NCBI GenBank assembly: GCA_900549485.1
Contig: UROG01000023.1
Span: forward strand, 1 to 39,442
Length of the DNA stretch: 39,442 bases
Origin: an uncultured Eubacteriales bacterium
GTDB lineage: Bacteria > Bacillota > Clostridia > Oscillospirales > Oscillospiraceae
Direction: 5' to 3'
Below, piece by piece: positions 32,166-39,442 of the stretch. The position numbers and the translations under genes were made by a program. Position 1 is the stretch's first letter; each line of letters opens with the position of its first letter. The notes beneath the pieces are model-generated. The model saw nothing but the letters and a program-made list of their open reading frames with translations, ran no database searches and was not told the origin of the DNA.

Positions 32166-33395
32166 GTGAAGAGACATACTCGCGGACTTCGGTATAGATT
32201 GCTTGGCATCGTATTGCTCTGCATATGCACCGCGTTTTCAGTCACGTCTACGGCGGCAAAGTATATTTCTACGATCACCTCCGGAAATATAATTCTGAAT
32301 GTAACAGCCAAAAGCACAGTTGTTGAATGGGAAAAAGTCTATGGCGACGACAACGCTCCGTATGAAGACGCGAACGGAAAATATTATATTCGATATGTAG
32401 GTGACGTTACTCACAGAACTTGGGTCGATGTGACCGGTTATGGCTGGGAGAACGGAAAGATACTTGACACAACTATAACAAGCACCTATAAAATGTTTGA
32501 AAAATCCGATAATACGCAAAGTGTTAATTGGGTATTTTTGGATTATTCACAGCTTGGTGACCTGAACAGCAATATGCTCAGCGGACAGGAAGCGCGTGTA
32601 AGCGTTGTTTACAGAGATAATAATATAACCGACGGTGACGTCAGCGTTGATACATTGAACATGGTGAGGTCAGTTTACCCTCAAAATGATGTTTATTGGT
32701 GGCTTGAACAATCTACTGTAAACGGTGATCCGTATCTGGGAAATGGGATAAAGGCCTATTTGGGAAATATTACCAGCGTTTATGTTCCGGCAAGCGCAAC
32801 AAGCGTTGAGGGAAGTTATACAATTGCCGGTCTGTTCTCACAGAACAGAAAAATCCAGAGCGTTATGATTGACCCGGCGGGAACGTGGACATCTATGGCG
32901 GCTACATTTCAGTTATGTTTATCTATCAAAGAATTTCCTGCTGAGTTTGCTATTCCTGCAACTGTAACAAATATGAATTTAACATTCAGCCAATGCTTGG
33001 GACTTGAGAGATTTACGGCAAAAATTCCTGACGGCGTTACTCTGATGAACCGTACATTTAATCTGTGCGCACCTCTGACGGCTGATATAACGTTACCGGC
33101 AGGTGTGACGGATTGCCGTGCAGTTGCACTAATGTCCGGGTATAAAGAGCCGGGGCTGAGCAACCTTGTATATGACGATGCAGGCAACTTTGTCGGAGCC
33201 GGCGGAAAGTACAATCTGGTCATTCGCTATAACGGTTCGGGAAGCGCGGATTACGGTACTTCATTAAGCGGAATGAAATATGATGCGGAAGAAACAACTG
33301 TATTTATAAATTACGGCGGTACTACCACATATTCCGCAACAGGCGACGACGAGACGGCAAACGGCTTTGGTTTTGCCCCGGGTATAGTTTCCTGA
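32166..33395 (+). CDS. secreted leucine-rich-repeat protein with SipW-like signal
   Basis: 409 residues, GTG start with AGAGGTGAGG 6-8 nt upstream. The signal is LLGIVLLCICTAFSVTSTAA followed by KYISTITSGNI, similar to SipW-class substrates. The middle (about residues 215-330) holds BspA-like leucine-rich repeats of the LRR_5 look: IPATVTNMNLTFSQCLGLERF, then IPDGVTLMNRTFNLCAPLTADI and LPAGVTDCRAV, with the N-x-x-F-x-x-C-x-x-L pattern. Such repeats often mediate adhesion to host or other microbes. The N-terminal 200 residues are beta-prone and unassigned. Sits in the fibre operon 14 nt after the minor subunit gene; likely the adhesive component. Confidence 0.8.
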   Translation: MKRHTRGLRYRLLGIVLLCICTAFSVTSTAAKYISTITSGNIILNVTAKSTVVEWEKVYGDDNAPYEDANGKYYIRYVGDVTHRTWVDVTGYGWENGKILDTTITSTYKMFEKSDNTQSVNWVFLDYSQLGDLNSNMLSGQEARVSVVYRDNNITDGDVSVDTLNMVRSVYPQNDVYWWLEQSTVNGDPYLGNGIKAYLGNITSVYVPASATSVEGSYTIAGLFSQNRKIQSVMIDPAGTWTSMAATFQLCLSIKEFPAEFAIPATVTNMNLTFSQCLGLERFTAKIPDGVTLMNRTFNLCAPLTADITLPAGVTDCRAVALMSGYKEPGLSNLVYDDAGNFVGAGGKYNLVIRYNGSGSADYGTSLSGMKYDAEETTVFINYGGTTTYSATGDDETANGFGFAPGIVS

Positions 33396-33423
33396 ACTTT
33401 CTCATCCAAGGAGATGAAAAACC

Positions 33424-34980
33424 ATGAGTAAAAAGTTTTTTTATACCGCGCTTGCGCTGATTCTGGCTTTTGCGGTGCTTGCCGTTCCGGCATCTGCCGA
33501 TGACGCAGCACCGGGAGATACTGTCGTTCCGCCGGAAGAAACGGTCACCGTTCCCGAAGATGGGACTGCCGACCCTGCTACGTCCGAGGACGCTGCTCTG
33601 CCGGAAGCGCCCGCCGCCGGAAGAACCTTCACATGGACGGATAATGAACCGCTTGTGATCGATATCTGTGCCGACGAAGGCTTCTCCATGCCGGAGTTCT
33701 TTATCCTGCGTATCAACGATGTTGAGTATACCGTTTCTACTGCCGGCGAGGGGAACCCGGAAGGGATCACTTATGACCCTGACTCCGGTAAGCTAAGCAT
33801 CGCGCCGACGCTCATCAAAGACGGTGATACCTTTGCCCTCATCGGCTCTGCGGTCGGTGTGCGCATCAATGCGGACGCTCTTACGGATATTGACGTTGTC
33901 TCAGAGCTTGGACGCGACTATTCGGCCGCAAAGCCGCTGGAGATAGCAATTGCCCCGGCGGAGGGATACGTTCTTCCGGATGAGCTGCACCTGGTGATGG
34001 ACGATATTCTCTATACCGTACATACAGACGGTAAAGTGTATACCGACGGCGTTGCCTTTGAACCTGACAGCGGGATACTCACGGTAGATCCAATGTATCT
34101 CAGCGTCGGCCAGACAGTTGCGCTCTCCGGCACGGCGGTTCCGGACGATACCGTAAAAGAGGAACCCGAGGAGCCTGAACAGGAGCCAGGCGAGGATACG
34201 GAAGAAGAACCCGAGGAGCCTGAAAAAGATACGGAGCAGGAATCCGCGGAAGAACCGGAACAGGGATCAGCGGAGGAACCGGGACAGGAACCCACGGGGG
34301 AACAGGGACAGGAACCGGAACAGGATGCTGACGCAAATCTTTCTGTCGCTGTCAACGTAACTATGCTGGAGAATGTCGTGTTTACGGAGCCTGCGTCACA
34401 GACCGTGCTGACGCCTACCGAAAACAATATGCTCACTCTCGCTCCGGGACAGGATCTTGTGCTTGGCGTTGCCCCGATGCCGGGTACGGCTCTGCCGGAA
34501 GCGTTCACAGTCGCCATTATCCGTGCGGACGGCTTGGTAATTACGGAGACCTTCCGCTTTGACGGACAGGGGAATGTGCCTTTCCTCACGTTTGACCCGA
34601 TGCTTCAGCAGATACATATTGTGGCAAGCGCTATTCTTGACCTTGATACGGTGATCATTGCACCCGTCATGACCGCGCCCGCTGTCACACCCGCGCCGAC
34701 CCCGACGCCGACACCCGTGCCGACTGAGCCGGGCACAGAGCAGCCGGACGAACCGGGTACCGAGCAGCCGAGTGAGCCGGGCGCAGAACAGCCGAGTGAG
34801 CCGGGCGCAGAGCAGCCGAGTGAGCCGGGCGCAGAGCAGCCGACTGAACCTGTTACCGAACAGCCGACTGAACCTGTTACCGAGCAGCCGACTGCACCGG
34901 CTACCGAGCAGCCGACTGCACCGGCTGCCGAGCAGCCGACTTCACCGGTTACTCCACCGCAAGAGTTGTTTAAGCGCTGA
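33424..34980 (+). CDS. secreted repeat protein with Glu- and Pro-rich linkers
   Basis: 518 residues. Standard Sec signal peptide, cleaved after PASA (about residue 25). Three related beta-prone modules are seen: GFSMPEFFILRINDVEYTVS (about 93-112), GYVLPDELHLVMDDILYTVH (about 181-200) and GTALPEAFTVAIIRADGLVI (about 357-376), each followed by a F/YDP or FEPDSG strand. Between modules two and three is a Glu/Pro/Gln linker (about 242-302), and the C-terminus is a run of 8-residue EQPSEPGA-like repeats. There is no sorting signal or membrane anchor at the end (QELFKR). Last gene of the fibre operon. May bind the wall or matrix non-covalently. Confidence 0.8.
   Translation: MSKKFFYTALALILAFAVLAVPASADDAAPGDTVVPPEETVTVPEDGTADPATSEDAALPEAPAAGRTFTWTDNEPLVIDICADEGFSMPEFFILRINDVEYTVSTAGEGNPEGITYDPDSGKLSIAPTLIKDGDTFALIGSAVGVRINADALTDIDVVSELGRDYSAAKPLEIAIAPAEGYVLPDELHLVMDDILYTVHTDGKVYTDGVAFEPDSGILTVDPMYLSVGQTVALSGTAVPDDTVKEEPEEPEQEPGEDTEEEPEEPEKDTEQESAEEPEQGSAEEPGQEPTGEQGQEPEQDADANLSVAVNVTMLENVVFTEPASQTVLTPTENNMLTLAPGQDLVLGVAPMPGTALPEAFTVAIIRADGLVITETFRFDGQGNVPFLTFDPMLQQIHIVASAILDLDTVIIAPVMTAPAVTPAPTPTPTPVPTEPGTEQPDEPGTEQPSEPGAEQPSEPGAEQPSEPGAEQPTEPVTEQPTEPVTEQPTAPATEQPTAPAAEQPTSPVTPPQELFKR
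34726..34950 (+). repeat. 24-nt coding tandem repeat
   Basis: About nine degenerate 24-nt units encode EQPSEPGA, EQPTEPVT and EQPTAPAT variants. Adjacent units are often nearly identical, so copy-number change by slippage or recombination is likely and would remain in frame. Confidence 0.85.
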
Positions 34981-35086
34981 ATCCGTTCATAAAAATGATG
35001 TTTTCCCTTTTACGGTATTCAAATCAAGGGTTTTATGAAAGATTTGCAAAGTAAAAAAGCTTACGGATAAGCTGTTAAAGCAAATA

Positions 35087-35117
35087 AACACCCGCAGTCC
35101 TAAGGACTGCGGGTGTT
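35087..35117. terminator. terminator of the fibre operon
   Basis: Perfect 14-bp stem AACACCCGCAGTCC/GGACTGCGGGTGTT with a TAA loop. It sits between the convergent fibre operon and hypA and may serve both. Confidence 0.8.
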
Positions 35118-35139
35118 GGCTTTTCAAGTGATTTTGCCG

Positions 35140-35484
35140 CTACATTGCTTCTATCTCTTTGATATTGTACTCGTTGCCGGTTACAAGAAAGGTGTTGGAG
35201 CTATGGCAATACGGACATATCTTGGCATATTCAACTGTCGGGTATGTCTTTTTGCAGTCCTGACAATAGGTGACGCCTTTGATCGTTTCGATTTTCAGCT
35301 CCGCGTCTTTCAGATAATCGGATTTTTTTCGGGCATAGAGCCAGAAATCAGAGAGATAATCCGGAATGATTCCGCTGACCTCGCCGACTTCAAGCGTGAC
35401 CGAGCCGATTTTTGTAAGCTTGTTTTCGACGGCGAGTTTTTCAACGGTCTCGATAATATAAATTACGGTTCCTAATTCGTGCAT
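35140..35484 (-). CDS. hypA: HypA-like nickel metallochaperone
   Basis: 114 residues. HypA delivers nickel for NiFe-hydrogenase maturation. The N-terminal nickel-binding MHEL is present (Met1, His2), and the zinc site has CQDC (about 74-77) and CPYC (about 90-93). Spacing and length are as in the family. It overlaps the preceding large flavoprotein gene by one base (TAATG), so the two are co-translated. No hydrogenase or other hyp gene is in the window; here it could serve nickel or zinc delivery for another enzyme, perhaps linked to its upstream partner. Confidence 0.88.
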   Translation of the reverse strand: MHELGTVIYIIETVEKLAVENKLTKIGSVTLEVGEVSGIIPDYLSDFWLYARKKSDYLKDAELKIETIKGVTYCQDCKKTYPTVEYAKICPYCHSSNTFLVTGNEYNIKEIEAM

Positions 35485-38204
35485 TATTTTGTCAGCTTCT
35501 TCTTCAGGATCTTCACTTCGCGCTTGAGCATATACGGAAGTATCGCCTTCATCTTGTCCTCGGCCTTGACCATTCTGGACGCTTCGGGCAGATCACGTGA
35601 AAGGTGGATCGCGTCAAATTCGCATCTGGTGGTGCACAGACCGCAGCCGATGCACTGGTTTTCGTCTACCTCTGCCGCGCCGCAGCCCAGACAGCGGGCA
35701 GCTTCTTTCCTTACCTGCTCTTCCGTAAAGGTGAGACGGTCGTCCATAAAGCTTTTTGCCTTTGCGGCGTCCTGACCCGGAATCTGGCGGGAGGAGCTGT
35801 CAAAGCTTCCGGCGGCGAAAACAACGTCGTCCTTGTCAAGCTCATAGAACTGACGGAGATTGCGGGCAAGAGTAAGGCTCTGACCGGGGTGGACATACCG
35901 GTGAAGCGATTCGGCGGCCTCGCGTCCCTGCGCGATAGCGTCGATAACGAATTTTGGACCGGTGTATGCGTCGCCGCCTACGAAAATATCCTTCTGTGCA
36001 GTCTGAAAAGTTATCGGATCGGCGATAACGGTTCCGTTTTTGTTAAAGGTCATGGCTTCTGGGGCGATGCCGCCAAGCTCAACCTTCTGACCGATAGCGC
36101 TTATTACGCTGTCAACCTCTATAAGCTCAAATCTGCCGGTTCCAACGGGCTTTCTGCGGCCCTTTTCATCCGCCTCGCCAAGCTCCATAAGCTCAACCTT
36201 GAGACCGGTGACCTTGCCGTCTTCACCGACGATCTCAACGGGAGCGTTGAGATATCTGAATTTGACGCCTTCTTCAACCGCTTCCGCGACCTCTGCCTTA
36301 TCTGCGGGCAGCTCCGCCTCGGAGCGGCGGTATATGATGTATACTTCCTCCGCGCCGAGACGCACGGCACTGCGGCATACATCCATTGCAACGTTGCCGC
36401 CGCCGATAACGGCGCATTTTTTGCCTATGGCGGGTTTTTCGTCGAGATTGACTGCGCGCATGAACTCAATACCGCCGAACACACCGGAAAGCCCCTCGCC
36501 GGGGATGCCGAGCGCGGCGGATTTCTGCGCACCGATAGCCAGATAGAAGCCCTTATAGCCGTCTGCGCGAAGCTGCTCTACGGTAATGTCCTTTCCGACT
36601 TCAACATTGCATCTGAATTCAACGCCCATCTGGCGCAGAACGTCGATTTCGGCGTTGATAACATCCCTGTTGAGGCGGAAGGAGGGGATACCGACGGCAA
36701 GCATACCGCCGGGAACGGCGTTCTTTTCAAATACCGTTACATTATAGCCCCTGTTTGCAAGGTAGTAAGCGCAGCTCATACCCGCAGGACCCGCGCCGAT
36801 GACCGCGATCTTCTCATCGTAGTTTTCAAGGGTTTCACGCTTTGTTCTCTTTGCGGGAACATAGCGCGTTTCGCTGTTAAGCTCCTGCTCGGCGATGAAC
36901 TTCTTGATCTCATCAATTGCGACGGGGGAATCGATCGTGCCGCGGGTGCAGGCATCCTCACAGCGGCGGTTGCATATGCTTCCGCATACGGCGGGGAAGG
37001 GATTGTCCTGCTTTATAAGCTTGAGCGCGTCAAGGTAACGTCCCTCGGCGGCCATCTTGATATAGCCCTGAACCGCGATATGCGCGGGACATGCGGTTTT
37101 GCATGGGGCGGTGCCGCTCTCATAGCAATTGAGCATATTGTTGTCGCGGTAATCCTCATCCCACTTGTCGGGACCCCAAGGCGTATCGTCGGGCAGCTCG
37201 TGCTTCGGATACTTGACCGGACCGTTCTTTGTGCAGAGCTTCTGACCGAGCTTTGCCGCACCGGCAGGGCATACCTCGGCGCATTTGCCGCAGGCGACAC
37301 AGTTGTCCTTGTCAACATGTGCGCGGAAAGCGCTGCGCGAGAGGTTGGGCGTATTGAAAAGCTGAGACGTGCGCAGAGCGTAGCAGACGCCGGGCGCACA
37401 GTTGCAGATGGCGAAAATTTTGTCTTCGCCGTCGATGTTTGTTATCTGATGTACATAGCCTTCGTCCTCGGCGCGCTGGAGGATCTCCATTACCTCGTCA
37501 TAGGTGACGGTTTTGCCGTCCTTGCCCGTTTCGTCGCAGTACCGCGCACAGTCGCCGACGGCGATGCACCAATAGTCCTCAATATCGCCAGAACCGACGC
37601 CGCGCTTGCTCTGCGAACGGCGGCATGAGCAGATGCCCACGCTGTAATAGTCGTATTTTTTAAGCCAATGAGACAAATGCTCAATGCTTACGGATTTTGA
37701 GTTTGCAGGGATCGCCTTTTCAACGGGGATAACGTGCATACCGACACCAGCGCCGCCGAGAGGGATCATGGGCGTGACGGCCTCAAGCGGAAGTCTGGAC
37801 ATGCGCTCAAAGAAATCGCATACTTCCGGATGCTCATTGACGGTGGACATTCTCATGTTGAGAAATTCCGCCGCGCCCGGAACAAAGAGCGGCAGGATAT
37901 ACTGCTTGTGATGATCCTCGTTCTCCCAATTATACTCGATAAGGCCGAGGCAGCTCATATCAAAAAGCTTCTTCTCAAGCGCCTCCTTATCCGTCCAGCC
38001 GCAGGCTTTTTGGATATCTTCAAATGACATGGGGGTACGCTGTTTCATGCTGAGCGCTATATCGACCATATCGTCGTCAAGCACATTGACAAGCCCCCAG
38101 AATTCAGGGCAGTCTTCTGTCATTTTCTCAATGCCAAGTTTGTAAGGGATTCTGTCGGTCATCTTTTTCCCAAGCGCGAAAAGCTTTTCTTTATTTGTTA
38201 CCAT
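35484..38204 (-). CDS. multi-cluster Fe-S FAD-dependent oxidoreductase, GltD-like
   Basis: 906 residues, modular. An N-terminal part of about 290 residues has a helical, winged-helix-like start and Cys groups ICSCRRS and CNCAPGVC. A ferredoxin domain follows (CVACGKCAEVCPAGAAK). Next is the GltD-type block CKTACPAHIAVQGY and CGSICNRRCEDACTRG, an FAD site (VIGAGPAGMSCAYYLANRGY), an NAD(P) site (VIGGGNVAMDVCRSAVRLGA) and VGGDAYTGPKFVIDAIAQGREAA. A C-terminal ferredoxin (CIGCGLCTTRC) ends it. ATG 38204 has AGGAGG 7 nt upstream. It should move electrons between NAD(P)H and ferredoxin or a partner enzyme; the real acceptor is unknown. Co-translated with hypA. Confidence 0.9.
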   Translation of the reverse strand: MVTNKEKLFALGKKMTDRIPYKLGIEKMTEDCPEFWGLVNVLDDDMVDIALSMKQRTPMSFEDIQKACGWTDKEALEKKLFDMSCLGLIEYNWENEDHHKQYILPLFVPGAAEFLNMRMSTVNEHPEVCDFFERMSRLPLEAVTPMIPLGGAGVGMHVIPVEKAIPANSKSVSIEHLSHWLKKYDYYSVGICSCRRSQSKRGVGSGDIEDYWCIAVGDCARYCDETGKDGKTVTYDEVMEILQRAEDEGYVHQITNIDGEDKIFAICNCAPGVCYALRTSQLFNTPNLSRSAFRAHVDKDNCVACGKCAEVCPAGAAKLGQKLCTKNGPVKYPKHELPDDTPWGPDKWDEDYRDNNMLNCYESGTAPCKTACPAHIAVQGYIKMAAEGRYLDALKLIKQDNPFPAVCGSICNRRCEDACTRGTIDSPVAIDEIKKFIAEQELNSETRYVPAKRTKRETLENYDEKIAVIGAGPAGMSCAYYLANRGYNVTVFEKNAVPGGMLAVGIPSFRLNRDVINAEIDVLRQMGVEFRCNVEVGKDITVEQLRADGYKGFYLAIGAQKSAALGIPGEGLSGVFGGIEFMRAVNLDEKPAIGKKCAVIGGGNVAMDVCRSAVRLGAEEVYIIYRRSEAELPADKAEVAEAVEEGVKFRYLNAPVEIVGEDGKVTGLKVELMELGEADEKGRRKPVGTGRFELIEVDSVISAIGQKVELGGIAPEAMTFNKNGTVIADPITFQTAQKDIFVGGDAYTGPKFVIDAIAQGREAAESLHRYVHPGQSLTLARNLRQFYELDKDDVVFAAGSFDSSSRQIPGQDAAKAKSFMDDRLTFTEEQVRKEAARCLGCGAAEVDENQCIGCGLCTTRCEFDAIHLSRDLPEASRMVKAEDKMKAILPYMLKREVKILKKKLTK

Positions 38205-38343
38205 AGAAACCTCCTGTTTATCATTTGACAATCAGCCGATAACAGAATACCATATTTATATTTTTTTGTCACGGGATTTTTGATAAAATATAAGCAAAAA
38301 TGCGCAGCCTGTGGTATAATCTGTGCAGTGTCGAGGTGATAGC

Positions 38344-39051
38344 ATGGAAGAAAATAAAAATAGACCGCAAGAGAAAAAAAATATGCGCATAAAGCGCATT
38401 TTGATATCCGCGGCCGTCGGCGCAGCCGCAATGATGATTTTTCTCGCGGCGTATTATCTGATAAGCGGCGCGCAAAGGGACACATTTTATGACGGTGCGG
38501 GGGAATACTCTGCTTTTATGGCCGACGGCGCAGGGATAGAGAGCGCATTCAGCGGCGTTGAGATCAGGCTTATGTCAGACGGAAATTGTACGATAACGTT
38601 TGACGGACGTTCAGAGAAAGGAAAATGGTCGCGCTCCGGCGATGCGGTCGATATTTTATTCGGGGCAGAAAGCTTCAGCGGAACGATAAGCGGAAATTTC
38701 CTTGAAATATCGTATGGCGATTCAGGTTCAGACCGGATCATTCTGAAAAAAAGCGGAGATACCGCCGAGACTTCCGCTATTCCTGCGGGAAGCTGGAAGA
38801 TAGCGGAAATCACCGACGTCTTCTCCGTTTATCCAAAGGACATACTCGAAAAAACCGGATATGGAGATTCATATTTGGTGATCGACGGCATGGGAACGGG
38901 AAGCGCGGATATATTTGGCCAGGGCGAAGCGGAAATATCTGCTGACGGAAAATATATACACTACAAGGGTTTGCTGCTTGAATATACATTTTCGGATAAG
39001 CAATTGGTTATAAGATATTCTGACGGCGTGTCGCTTGTTTTTGAAAAATGA
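38344..39051 (+). CDS. membrane-anchored protein of unknown function
   Basis: 235 residues. A Lys-rich N-terminus is followed by one transmembrane helix (about 20-43: ILISAAVGAAAMMIFLAAYYL). The outside part of about 190 residues shows two similar beta-rich units: VEIRLMSDGNCTITFDGRSEKGKW with SGNFLEISYGDSGSD, then a second unit starting about VIDGMGTGSADIFGQ with YTFSDKQLVIRYSDG. These look like lipocalin-like META/DUF-type small beta-barrels. No family can be named. GAGGTGAT lies 4-6 nt before ATG 38344. Divergent from the flavoprotein gene. Confidence 0.75.
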   Translation: MEENKNRPQEKKNMRIKRILISAAVGAAAMMIFLAAYYLISGAQRDTFYDGAGEYSAFMADGAGIESAFSGVEIRLMSDGNCTITFDGRSEKGKWSRSGDAVDILFGAESFSGTISGNFLEISYGDSGSDRIILKKSGDTAETSAIPAGSWKIAEITDVFSVYPKDILEKTGYGDSYLVIDGMGTGSADIFGQGEAEISADGKYIHYKGLLLEYTFSDKQLVIRYSDGVSLVFEK

Positions 39052-39168
39052 AAAATATGAATTTGCCGGAAAAAGCCCCGTCACGGACATCTTGACAGCC
39101 TCAGACCGCCGCACGATTCTGAACTGCACACCAACATTTATTCCAGAACCTAAGTTTTGGTTGGCATT

Positions 39169-39190
39169 CCAGCATCAAGCTGGGCTTTTT
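39169..39190 (+). terminator. probable terminator of the membrane-anchored protein gene
   Basis: Stem CCAGC/GCTGG with ATCAA loop, then GCTTTTTTCC. It is about 120 nt after the stop codon, and inside the coding-like fragment on the other strand. Confidence 0.45.
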
Positions 39191-39287
39191 TCCGACTCTT
39201 GCCTAAACTGCAATAAGGAGAGCAACTGCTTGACCAAAGCCTCCTTGGGCTTGTATGCCCGTACATAAGACTGCCAGCTATCTCCTT
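39175..39287 (-). pseudogene. C-terminal protein fragment inside an inverted repeat
   Basis: On the minus strand a frame closed by TAA upstream reads DSWQSYVRAYKPKEALVKQL to EKSPA and a stop at 39175-39177. It has no usable start codon. The segment between 39208 and 39294 is bounded by perfect 14-bp inverted repeats (CTGCAATAAGGAGA at 39208-39221 and its complement at 39281-39294). It may be the end of a decayed transposase or of a second membrane-linked gene. Family not recognised. Confidence 0.3.
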
Positions 39288-39316
39288 ATTGCAGCGTTCG
39301 ATTTGCGCAGGTTGAG

Positions 39317-39442
39317 CTATAGAGTTTGTGTCACCCAATAGATTGAACCGGCAATGAGAAAAAGATGTATTCCGGTTGCAAATTCGTAGAAGATGATAGC
39401 CGAGCCGTTTGCAAAGCAGGCGGAGCTTGACAGGAAAACAGC
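39317..39442 (-). CDS. C-terminus of a membrane protein (runs off the window)
   Basis: On the minus strand 41 codons are open from the window edge to TAG at 39317-39319. They read SSSACFANGSAIIFYEF, then ATGIHLFLIAGSIYWVTQTL. The last 20 residues form a plausible transmembrane helix ending at the C-terminus. The other two frames give Arg/Leu-rich or Ser/Pro-rich sequence typical of wrong frames. The product cannot be identified from this piece. Confidence 0.4.
   Translation of the reverse strand, partial: AVFLSSSACFANGSAIIFYEFATGIHLFLIAGSIYWVTQTL

Noticed and set aside
34726..34950. Regular repeats as a CRISPR array
   Set aside because: The units are contiguous 24-nt coding repeats without spacers. 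No cas genes or CRISPR arrays are seen anywhere in the window.
35604..37628. 674-codon open frame on the plus strand opposite the flavoprotein gene
   Set aside because: It lies wholly antisense to a gene with many recognised motifs. Its translation has no family features, and it follows from the codon bias of the opposite strand.
1..39442. Metabolite riboswitches
   Set aside because: I looked at the leaders of transporter and metabolic genes and found hairpins but none with a riboswitch core I recognise. A covariance-model search would decide this.

Overview
The window looks like the chromosome of an anaerobic, spore-forming member of the Clostridia, most likely from the Oscillospirales group of gut bacteria. 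The reasons are two small spore-coat proteins, a rubrerythrin, an NADP-type glutamate dehydrogenase, a GGGtGRT-family protein paired with a NifU-like scaffold, strong Shine-Dalgarno sites, and an acetate-kinase-like enzyme. This placement is inference from gene content. No marker gene such as 16S rRNA is present.

Layout. 0-8 kb: gdhA (minus), tRNA-Gln, an acetate-kinase-like gene overlapping alkD, then on the minus strand an NSS amino-acid transporter, an NhaC-type antiporter and an FMN-dependent alpha-hydroxy-acid oxidase-like enzyme with a Cys-rich N-terminus. 7.9-8.6 kb: an XRE regulator divergent from a small secreted protein, with palindromic operator candidates between them. 8.8-16 kb: a radical SAM activating enzyme, trmL, the glycolytic run pgk-tpiA-gpmI, and the NifU-like/GGGtGRT pair. 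16-17.2 kb: a second, unrelated XRE/secreted-protein divergent pair. 17.7-22.3 kb: a cytidylate-kinase-like protein, a MATE exporter, an RlmD-like methyltransferase, rubrerythrin and a GNAT acetyltransferase. 22.6-24.2 kb: a decayed patch beside tRNA-Pro with a 38-bp direct repeat, then two coat genes. 24.6-28.6 kb: an RlmI-like methyltransferase, a lipoprotein with a phage-tail-lysozyme-like domain, and an EamA exporter.

The most striking region is a seven-gene operon at about 28.7-35.0 kb. It encodes two SipW-type (Ser-His) signal peptidases, a likely major fibre subunit, a second protein that shares the same domain but ends in a sortase-like YPKTG signal, two more proteins with SipW-type signal peptides (one carrying BspA-like leucine-rich repeats), and a Pro/Glu-rich secreted protein. 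It has its own near-consensus promoter, followed at once by a (TA)n tract, and hairpins on both sides of the major subunit gene. I read it as a TasA/camelysin-like extracellular fibre or surface-adhesion system in which two peptidases serve several substrates, with one subunit probably wall-anchored.

The right end holds hypA overlapping a 906-residue multi-cluster Fe-S flavoprotein, a membrane-anchored hypothetical protein, and the C-terminus of a membrane protein that runs off the window. Dispersed hairpin-bearing repeats occur in several intergenic spaces.
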